DNA from: Budvicia aquatica DSM 5075 = ATCC 35567
GTDB lineage: Bacteria > Pseudomonadota > Gammaproteobacteria > Enterobacterales > Enterobacteriaceae
Assembly (NCBI RefSeq): GCF_000427805.1
Contig: NZ_KE386592.1
Span: 1 to 32,038 of the forward strand
DNA: 32,038 nucleotides
Direction of reading: 5' to 3'
The position numbers were made by a program, and so were the translations under genes. Positions 25,767-32,038 of the stretch are shown one piece after another. How positions within the stretch are numbered: the first letter of the stretch is position 1; the number at the start of each line of letters is the position of its first letter. The notes under the pieces are model-generated. The model searched no databases. It was not told the DNA's origin and was given only the letters and a program-made list of their open reading frames with translations.

Positions 25767-28598
25767 CTAACCCTTCGCCAGAATTGGCTTCAGGAAGCGC
25801 GCGGTATGAGATTTCTCACATTCTGCTACGGTTTCCGGCGTACCGGACACCAGAATTTCACCGCCGCCGCTGCCGCCTTCCGGACCTAAATCTACAATCC
25901 AGTCGGCCGTTTTAATCACGTCCAGATTATGCTCAATCACGACGATGGTATTACCCTGATCCCGCAGCTGATGAAGTACCGTTAACAGCTGTTCAATATC
26001 GGCGAAATGCAGGCCGGTCGTAGGTTCATCCAGAATATACAGGGTTTGACCGGTACCGCGTTTAGAGAGCTCTTTGGCCAGTTTCACCCGCTGAGCTTCA
26101 CCGCCTGACAAGGTAGTGGCTGACTGACCTAAACGAATATAGGACAGGCCAACATCCATCAGGGTTTGCAGTTTACGCGACAGGGCAGGTACGGCATCAA
26201 AGAACTCGCGAGCATCTTCTACCGTCATATCCAGAACTTCATGGATACTCTTGTTCTTATACTTCACTTCTAACGTTTCACGGTTATAGCGCTTACCTTT
26301 ACACTGATCGCAAGGTACGTAGATATCCGGCAGGAAGTGCATCTCGACTTTAATGACGCCGTCGCCCTGACAGGCCTCACAGCGCCCACCCTTGACGTTA
26401 AAACTGAACCGACCCGGATTGTATCCGCGGGTACGGGACTCCGGCACACCGGCAAACAGTTCACGAATCGGGGTAAAGATACCGGTATAGGTCGCCGGGT
26501 TAGAGCGAGGCGTGCGGCCGATCGGGCTTTGGTCAATATCGATAACTTTATCGAAGTGTTCCATCCCGGTGATTTCTTTATGAGGCGCAACCTCACCTTC
26601 AGCAGCACCGTTTAGCTGGCGCTGGGCAACAGGGTACAGCGTATCGTTAATCAGGGTTGATTTACCTGAACCGGACACGCCGGTAATACAGGTAAACAGG
26701 CCAACCGGAATGGTCAGCGTGACATTTTTCAGGTTATTGCCGGTCGCGCCGATGACTTTGAGCACCTTGCTTGGATCTGCCGGTACGCGCTGTGGCGGAA
26801 TCGCGATTTGACGTTTGCCGGACAGATATTGGCCTGTTAATGACTCAGGAACGTTCATGATATCGTCAACGGTACCTTCCGCCACAATATAGCCACCGTG
26901 AACGCCGGCACCAGGGCCGATATCAATCACATGGTCTGCTTCGCGGATCGCATCTTCATCGTGTTCAACCACAATCACCGTATTGCCCAGATCGCGCAGG
27001 TGAATCAGGGTTTCCAGCAGGCGTTCGTTATCACGCTGGTGTAATCCGATAGATGGCTCATCGAGTACATACATTACACCAACCAGCCCGGCACCAATCT
27101 GGCTGGCAAGGCGGATTCGCTGGGCTTCACCGCCGGACAACGTCTCGGCTGAGCGAGACAGCGACAGATAGTTAAGGCCTACGTTAACCAGGAACTTCAG
27201 GCGATCGCCAATCTCTTTCAGAATTTTATCAGCGATTTGTGCACGCTGGCCTTCCAGCGACAAGGCACCAAAAAATTGCAGGGCGTCACCGATGCTCAAC
27301 TCTGAAATTTCAGGCAAAGTGGTATTTTCAACAAAAACGTGGCGGGCTTCTTCTTTCAGACGGGTACCTTTACAGGTCACGCAAGAACGGTTGCTGATAA
27401 ATTTAGATAAATCTTCACGTACGGCTGAAGATTCCGTCTCTTTATAGCGGCGTTCCATATTGTGTAACACCCCTTCGAACGGGTGCTTACGTACTGTGGT
27501 ATCGCCACGGTCATTAACATATTTAAACTCAATGGTTTCTTTGCCTGAACCGTTTAGTACAGATTTACGGATACTGTCAGGCAGGCTGCCAAATGGCGCT
27601 TCAATATCGAATTTATAGTGCTCCGCCAGCGAGCGCAGCATCTGGAAATAGTAAAAGTTACGACGGTCCCAACCGCGAATGGCGCCGCCGGCCAGAGATA
27701 ACTCTGGATTTTGCACTACGCGTTCAGGATCGAAAAATTGTTGCACGCCCAGCCCGTCACAGGTAGGACAAGCACCGGCCGGGTTATTGAATGAGAATAA
27801 CCGCGGCTCCAGCTCTCGCATACTGTAGCCGCATACCGGGCAGGCGAAGTTGGCGGAGAACATTAATTCTTCAGCTTTGGTATCATCCATATCGGCGATG
27901 ACAGCCGTGCCGCCCGACAGCATTAAGGCTGTTTCAAAAGATTCAGCCAGACGCTGAGACAGGTCTTCCCGGACTTTAAACCGGTCAACCACCACTTCAA
28001 TCGTGTGTTTTTTCTGTAGTTCCAGCGTTGGCGGATCGGAAAGATCGCAGACTTCACCATCAATTCGGGCGCGTATATAGCCCTGACTGGCCAGATTTTC
28101 CAGCGTCTTAACGTGCTCACCTTTACGATCTTTAACAATCGGAGCGAGTAACATTAAACGGTTGCCTTCCGGCAGCGTCATCACTTTATCCACCATTTGA
28201 CTCACGGTTTGTGCCGTTAGCGCAATGTCATGTTCAGGACAACGCGGCTCACCCACGCGGGCAAACAGCAGGCGCAGATAGTCGTGAATTTCAGTGATTG
28301 TCCCCACGGTTGAGCGCGGGTTATGAGAGGTTGACTTCTGCTCGATAGAAATCGCCGGTGAAAGACCTTCAATATGGTCAACGTCGGGTTTTTCCATCAA
28401 AGACAGAAACTGGCGAGCGTAGGCAGACAATGATTCGACGTACCGGCGCTGCCCTTCAGCGTATAAAGTATCAAACGCTAATGATGATTTACCTGAACCT
28501 GACAGGCCTGTAACAACAATAAGTTTGTTGCGCGGCATAATCAGATTTATGTTTTTTAAATTATGGGTGCGGGCGCCCCGGACTTCAATCTTATCCAT
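25767..28598 (-). CDS. uvrA: Excinuclease ABC subunit A
   Basis: The DNA-damage-recognition ATPase of nucleotide excision repair, which loads UvrB at lesions. The 943 residues (E. coli 940) contain two ABC ATPase modules: Walker [10 protein letters not shown] (31-39) and GVSGSGKST (about 640), with signature motifs [12 protein letters not shown] (about 489) and [12 protein letters not shown] (about 830). Zinc-finger cysteines are visible as CPVCGY...CPTCDG and CEACQGDG...CDQCKGK, plus a CVTCKG pair. The start [16 protein letters not shown] matches E. coli. Divergent from ssb, with a LexA box between them, so it is SOS-induced. Confidence 0.98.
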   Translation of the reverse strand: MDKIEVRGARTHNLKNINLIMPRNKLIVVTGLSGSGKSSLAFDTLYAEGQRRYVESLSAYARQFLSLMEKPDVDHIEGLSPAISIEQKSTSHNPRSTVGTITEIHDYLRLLFARVGEPRCPEHDIALTAQTVSQMVDKVMTLPEGNRLMLLAPIVKDRKGEHVKTLENLASQGYIRARIDGEVCDLSDPPTLELQKKHTIEVVVDRFKVREDLSQRLAESFETALMLSGGTAVIADMDDTKAEELMFSANFACPVCGYSMRELEPRLFSFNNPAGACPTCDGLGVQQFFDPERVVQNPELSLAGGAIRGWDRRNFYYFQMLRSLAEHYKFDIEAPFGSLPDSIRKSVLNGSGKETIEFKYVNDRGDTTVRKHPFEGVLHNMERRYKETESSAVREDLSKFISNRSCVTCKGTRLKEEARHVFVENTTLPEISELSIGDALQFFGALSLEGQRAQIADKILKEIGDRLKFLVNVGLNYLSLSRSAETLSGGEAQRIRLASQIGAGLVGVMYVLDEPSIGLHQRDNERLLETLIHLRDLGNTVIVVEHDEDAIREADHVIDIGPGAGVHGGYIVAEGTVDDIMNVPESLTGQYLSGKRQIAIPPQRVPADPSKVLKVIGATGNNLKNVTLTIPVGLFTCITGVSGSGKSTLINDTLYPVAQRQLNGAAEGEVAPHKEITGMEHFDKVIDIDQSPIGRTPRSNPATYTGIFTPIRELFAGVPESRTRGYNPGRFSFNVKGGRCEACQGDGVIKVEMHFLPDIYVPCDQCKGKRYNRETLEVKYKNKSIHEVLDMTVEDAREFFDAVPALSRKLQTLMDVGLSYIRLGQSATTLSGGEAQRVKLAKELSKRGTGQTLYILDEPTTGLHFADIEQLLTVLHQLRDQGNTIVVIEHNLDVIKTADWIVDLGPEGGSGGGEILVSGTPETVAECEKSHTARFLKPILAKG

Positions 28599-28654
28599 CT
28601 TCTACAGGCCTTAAGTTACTTCCGACACGGAACTCAAAATTATCGCATAAACTA

Positions 28655-28674
28655 AACTGAATGGATATACAGTA
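28655..28674 (-). promoter_or_regulatory. LexA box between uvrA and ssb
   Basis: On the minus strand the core is CTGTATATCCATTCAG, which fits CTG-N10-CAG and differs from the E. coli uvrA box core by one base. It lies 57 bp upstream of the uvrA start, next to a GATAAT -10-like sequence, and could also influence ssb on the other side. Confidence 0.9.
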
Positions 28675-28813
28675 TTATGATGCAATCATATTCATGTTGT
28701 AATAAAATTTGTGCACTAAATTCCATCTTTCTACGGTAGTGTGGATCACCTATTGCCATGCTACAATCGATGGATTAAAAATCGTAGACCTTTACTCATT
28801 CAGGAGAATTGAT

Positions 28814-29326
28814 ATGGCCAGCAGAGGCATCAATAAAGTAATTCTTGTCGGAAATCTGGGGCAAGACCCGGAAATTCGTTATATGCCTAATGGTGGTGCC
28901 GTAGCGAATATTACTATCGCGACCTCCGAAAGCTGGCGTGATAAGCAAACCGGTGAGCAAAAAGAGCGCACCGAATGGCACCGTGTTGCTATTTTTGGCA
29001 AGTTAGCTGAAATTGCCGGTGAATATTTGCGTAAAGGTTCACAGGTCTATATTGAAGGTGCGCTGCAAACGCGTAAATGGCAGGATCAGGCCGGTCAGGA
29101 TCGTTACACCACTGAAGTTGTAGTTAACGTCGGCGGCGTGATGCAAATGCTGGGTGGTCGTCAAGGCGGCGGCGCTCCGGATGGTCAGCCACAGCAGCAA
29201 GGCAGCTGGGGTCAGCCTCAACAGCCACAGGCACAGGCTTCACGTCCGGCACAAAGCAGTGCTCCGGCAGCGCCGCAGGGTGGTAATGAGCCACCAATGG
29301 ATTTTGATGACGATATCCCGTTCTGA
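28814..29326 (+). CDS. ssb: Single-stranded DNA-binding protein
   Basis: Tetrameric protein coating single-stranded DNA in replication, recombination and repair. From the ATG at 28814 it has 170 residues. The OB fold occupies about 1-112 ([23 protein letters not shown], Trp41, Trp55, [20 protein letters not shown]); the linker is rich in Gly, Gln, Pro and Ala; the C-terminal acidic tip DFDDDIPF binds partner proteins. AGGAG at 28802-28806 gives a strong start. Upstream in-frame codons to 28709 are non-coding promoter sequence. As in E. coli it lies divergently beside uvrA. Confidence 0.98.
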   Translation: MASRGINKVILVGNLGQDPEIRYMPNGGAVANITIATSESWRDKQTGEQKERTEWHRVAIFGKLAEIAGEYLRKGSQVYIEGALQTRKWQDQAGQDRYTTEVVVNVGGVMQMLGGRQGGGAPDGQPQQQGSWGQPQQPQAQASRPAQSSAPAAPQGGNEPPMDFDDDIPF

Positions 29327-29354
29327 TGTTAGTAGAACGATAAAAATGTTGTAT

Positions 29355-29388
29355 AAAGAGCTCTATCTAACCATAGAGCTTTTTTTTG
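29355..29388 (+). terminator. Intrinsic terminator of ssb
   Basis: AGCTCTAT (29359-29366) pairs with ATAGAGCT (29373-29380) around the loop CTAACC, followed by seven further T residues. It separates ssb from the TerF-like gene that begins 38 bp later. Confidence 0.9.
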
Positions 29389-29425
29389 CTCTAAATTTAC
29401 CCGATGACGCCTGAGGTATTAACAG

Positions 29426-30676
29426 ATGGAACTGATTTCCGGACAAAACGTAGCGCTGACTGCCAGTCAATTAACGATTCAAGTGACTTATCAAAAAAAT
29501 GGTTCTTTTGGCAGTAGTGACATAGATTTGTCAGCTTTTTTACTCACCAAGTCTGAAAAGGTCAGAGGCGATTGGGATTTTATTTTCTACAATCAACCTC
29601 AATCCGCAGATAACAGCGTTGGTATGATCGGTAGCGACGGTTTTCAGGTTTCACTAAACGATGTTCATCCTGATATTGAAAAAATCGCCTTTACTATGGT
29701 GATTGACGGTGCTGATGATATTAGCCGGTTACAGAGTTTATGCCTGACGATACAGGATCAAGCTTCGTTTCGCGTTCCGTTGACAGAGCGTAGTGAAAAA
29801 GCGCTGATTTTAGGTCAACTGTATCGTCATAGCGGCGTATGGAAGTTTAGGGCTTCTGGGCAGGGTTACAACGGTGGTTTGTTACCTTTGGCTCAGGCTT
29901 ATGGCGTTGATGCAGTTGAGGATGAGCCCGCTCCAGCTCAATCACCTGCGGCCAGCCCTTCGGTTAGTCTGGAGAAAAAGCTGGAGATAAAGGCCCCTCA
30001 TCTGGTGAGTCTGGTTAAATCCATTCGGGTAAGTCTTGAAAAACATAACCTAACTCAGGTTAAAGCTAGAGTTGCGTTTGTACTGGATGCATCAGGTTCA
30101 ATGACTCAGCAGTTTAAACGGGGTAACGTTCAGGCCGTTTTAGACCGCATCGCGGCGCTGGCCGTGCAGTTTGATGATGATGGTTCCATGGAGGTTTGGG
30201 GATTTGCCGAACGATTTAAACAGTATCCTGATGTCAGTTTGGATAATCTGCAAGGCTACATTGAGAATATCCGACGAACGCCTAAGTCAGGGCGGTTTGA
30301 AATTCTGGGCGGGCTGGGTGGTGTTAATAACGAACCGCCGGTAATGGATGCGGTTATTGAAACCTTTAAAGGCAGTAAAGAACCGGTATTTGTGGTGTTT
30401 ATTACTGACGGTGGCATTTCTAAAGCTAAAGCAATCAAAGATGCCATTCGTGTATCTGCAGACTATCCGATTTTTTGGAAATTCGTCGGATTAGGTGGTC
30501 ATAACTACGGTATCTTGGAAGAGCTGGATAATTTTACCGACCGACTGATCGACAATACCAACTTCTTTGCCATCGATGATTTTAACAAAATGTCTGATGA
30601 CGATCTTTATGATTTATTACTCACCGAGTTTAACGACTGGTTGAAACTGGCAAAAGAAAAAGGAATTTTAAGCTGA
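29426..30676 (+). CDS. TerD domain-vWA domain fusion protein, TerF-like
   Basis: A 416-residue soluble protein of two domains. Residues 1-165 are a TerD domain: SSDIDLSAFLL, the calcium-site segment GDWDFIFYNQP (48-58), HPDIEKIAFTMVID, and VWKFRASGQGYNGGLLPLAQAYG (138-160). A Pro/Ala linker (168-180) leads to a von Willebrand A domain from about 212, with metal-site residues Asp221, Ser223, Ser225 (DASGSM) and Asp328 (ITDGG); the usual MIDAS Thr is not obvious. The architecture and length match TerF of tellurite-resistance/stress operons (413 residues), but no terZABCDE genes are present. It is followed without gap by a membrane-protein gene. The biochemical role is unknown; a stress or envelope-linked sensing role is inference. 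Confidence 0.87.
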   Translation: MELISGQNVALTASQLTIQVTYQKNGSFGSSDIDLSAFLLTKSEKVRGDWDFIFYNQPQSADNSVGMIGSDGFQVSLNDVHPDIEKIAFTMVIDGADDISRLQSLCLTIQDQASFRVPLTERSEKALILGQLYRHSGVWKFRASGQGYNGGLLPLAQAYGVDAVEDEPAPAQSPAASPSVSLEKKLEIKAPHLVSLVKSIRVSLEKHNLTQVKARVAFVLDASGSMTQQFKRGNVQAVLDRIAALAVQFDDDGSMEVWGFAERFKQYPDVSLDNLQGYIENIRRTPKSGRFEILGGLGGVNNEPPVMDAVIETFKGSKEPVFVVFITDGGISKAKAIKDAIRVSADYPIFWKFVGLGGHNYGILEELDNFTDRLIDNTNFFAIDDFNKMSDDDLYDLLLTEFNDWLKLAKEKGILS

Positions 30677-31371
30677 ACACTATTTGTCAGATACGGCGGC
30701 GGCCATGGCTGTTTTTCTGCTTGTCTTGCCTGCTACTTATTGCTCTGCCATTTTTTCATGTTCCGGCGATGATGAGTATTATCGTAGGGCTGATTTTGCT
30801 GTCAGTGGTGGCTATTTTATATCGTGGAAAAAACCGGCGCAATGTGGCGCTGGCGTTGATTATTTTTTCCGGCGTTTGGTTCTGGCAGATCTATTTTACC
30901 TGGCAGGGGTACTTCTGGACTAATCTGGTGCGCATTGAGGCACTGGCGGATAAAATCACCGGCTATAAAAAAATTCATTCTCTTGCGATGGGAAGTGATG
31001 GCGAATATACCGATGATGATGGTCGTACCGTTCAGTATGACTCATATCGTTTTATCAATGGCACGTTGATTACCCATTATCCACAGGCACATAACCCTGA
31101 TGCCTATCAGCCAGAATGGTTTGTTGATATCTATTGCCAGCAAAATCAAATATCTAAGCAAATGTATTTAGAACTTAGAGCCGATCTGGAACGGCTGAAT
31201 CTGCACGGTTTTTATCTGGATGAAAACGGTGAGCTCTCTTTGACCCTATGGCAAAGAGGCGGGGTACCTTGGATTATTGAACTGGTTCGTGCGCCTGACG
31301 GTGCCGGTATTAGTGGCAGTTCTGAAATAGAAAAGCTCTTCTTTGGCTGGTATATTGTGACCAGAGCATAA
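30673..31371 (+). CDS. Membrane protein of unknown function, coupled to the TerF-like gene
   Basis: Not a family I recognise. The N-terminal third has about three hydrophobic segments (LFFCLSCLLLIALPFF, MMSIIVGLILLSVVAILY, VALALIIFSGVWFWQIYF); the rest is a soluble domain with paired acidic and aromatic residues (GSDGEYTDDDGRTVQYDSYRF, HNPDAYQPEWFVDIYC, LWQRGGVPWIIELVRAP). No ATG or GTG lies upstream of the first membrane segment. CTG at 30673 has AAGGA eight bases before it, overlaps the previous stop as CTGA, and gives a 232-residue protein with a basic QIRRRPW start; the alternative is TTG at 30721, giving 216 residues. The overlap suggests translational coupling to the TerF-like protein. 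Confidence 0.7.
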   Translation: MNTICQIRRRPWLFFCLSCLLLIALPFFHVPAMMSIIVGLILLSVVAILYRGKNRRNVALALIIFSGVWFWQIYFTWQGYFWTNLVRIEALADKITGYKKIHSLAMGSDGEYTDDDGRTVQYDSYRFINGTLITHYPQAHNPDAYQPEWFVDIYCQQNQISKQMYLELRADLERLNLHGFYLDENGELSLTLWQRGGVPWIIELVRAPDGAGISGSSEIEKLFFGWYIVTRA

Positions 31372-31433
31372 TTTAGTGACGATATCATATTCAGATATCC
31401 AATCATTCAACCTATTACCCCCGGAGCGACAGT

Positions 31434-31946
31434 ATGGAAAGGCATGAGTACTATATGAATATAGCGATAGCCGTACGTAAAAAAGCCAACTGTCTTGGCC
31501 GTAAAGTGGGCGGTGTGATGGTGAAGGATAATCGGATTATTTCGACCGGTTATAACGGTACGCCAGAAGGTATCACCAACTGTACTGACGGCGGCTGCGT
31601 TCGCTGCCGCGATCGGGCTGCTTATAAGGCCAGCGTCGGTTATGACGTTTGCATCTGCGTTCATGCTGAACAAAATGCGATAATTTCCGCGGCGCGCTTT
31701 GGTAATCCGGTGGAAGGTTCGGTGGTTTATTCAACGCTGCGTCCGTGCTTCGACTGCACTAAATCGATGCTTCAGGCCAAAGTTCAGGCAATTTATTATC
31801 TCCATGACTGGAAACATCCGATCGGTGAATTACAGGAACAGTATCAATTATTGCAGGATAAGTTTCCCGGCGGCGTGCATCAGGTCGTGATGGAAGATCC
31901 TGAGGCTGATTGGGCTAATGCGGTATCTGCGCCGGTTCAAAGCTAA
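31434..31946 (+). CDS. Deoxycytidylate (dCMP) deaminase family protein
   Basis: A 170-residue zinc deaminase of the dCMP deaminase/ComEB type, which would convert dCMP to dUMP, feeding thymidylate synthesis. The catalytic zinc site is complete: His77-Ala-Glu79 (VHAEQN) and Cys105, Cys108 (RPCFDC). STGYNGTPEG (37-46) is the family's substrate-loop motif, and a Cys-rich insert NCTDGGCVRCRD (49-60) resembles the second zinc site of some dCMP deaminases. GGAG lies eight bases before the ATG. It follows the membrane-protein gene by 62 bp with no terminator visible between, so co-transcription is possible. E. coli lacks this enzyme type and uses dCTP deaminase instead. Confidence 0.88.
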   Translation: MERHEYYMNIAIAVRKKANCLGRKVGGVMVKDNRIISTGYNGTPEGITNCTDGGCVRCRDRAAYKASVGYDVCICVHAEQNAIISAARFGNPVEGSVVYSTLRPCFDCTKSMLQAKVQAIYYLHDWKHPIGELQEQYQLLQDKFPGGVHQVVMEDPEADWANAVSAPVQS

Positions 31947-31950
31947 TACT

Positions 31951-32038
31951 TATACCCGTCATACTTCAAGCTGCATCTTTGTTGGCTGCGTTCACTCGCC
32001 CGAATCACTTACCTGAGTAAGCTCATCGGGACTCGCTC
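31951..32038. repeat. ERIC element, cut by the window end
   Basis: The first 88 bp of an ERIC element: TATACCCGTCATACTTCAAG at the left end, TTGGCTGCGTTCACTCGCC, then the central palindrome with TTAC...GTAA, and CGGGACTCGCTC running off the end. The inner arms read CCCGA and TCGGG where the consensus has CCCAG and CTGGG, so base pairing is conserved by paired changes. It lies five bases past the deaminase stop. Confidence 0.93.

Overview
The window is chromosomal DNA of a member of the Enterobacterales. The evidence is a long run of genes that are near-identical in sequence and order to the 91-92 minute region of E. coli (lysC, pgi, psiE, ubiC-ubiA, plsB, dgkA, lexA, zur, dusA, qorA, dnaB, alr, yjbR, uvrA, ssb), two ERIC repeats, and tandem LexA boxes placed as in E. 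coli. Base composition is moderate and intergenic regions are AT-rich. I cannot name the genus; a Budviciaceae- or Yersinia-like lineage is my inference only.

Layout. 1-1437: a complete IS4-type element inserted into what looks like the terminator of a BASS-family transporter gene on the minus strand. 2529-4407: lysC with its terminator, lysine riboswitch leader and promoter. 4687-6835: a small accessory cassette (flavin-reductase-like protein plus secreted SnoaL-like protein, with a divergent LysR regulator) between lysC and pgi. 7013-14594: housekeeping block pgi, psiE, ubiCA, plsB, divergent dgkA-lexA. 14621-15564: an unrecognised secreted protein and a gene-poor stretch. 15565-17302: divergent zur and dusA. 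17310-19508: second accessory patch (aldo/keto reductase plus MerR regulator in one operon, a DUF1877 protein, an ERIC element). 19509-23402: qorA divergent from dnaB, then alr. 23435-25701: a DAACS-family symporter with an altered substrate site, an AT-rich gap, and yjbR. 25767-29388: divergent uvrA and ssb around a LexA box. 29426-31946: an orphan TerD-vWA (TerF-like) gene coupled to a membrane protein gene, then a dCMP deaminase-like gene. The window ends inside an ERIC element.

How the genes work together. lexA, uvrA and probably ssb form an SOS group with visible LexA boxes. ubiC and ubiA catalyse the first two committed steps of ubiquinone synthesis; plsB and dgkA handle phospholipid acylation and diacylglycerol recycling. 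The accessory patches each pair one or two enzymes with a dedicated regulator. The least explained parts are the TerF-like pair with its apparent CTG start overlapping the upstream stop codon, the transporter lacking the usual substrate-binding arginine, and the enlarged P5 arm of the lysine riboswitch.
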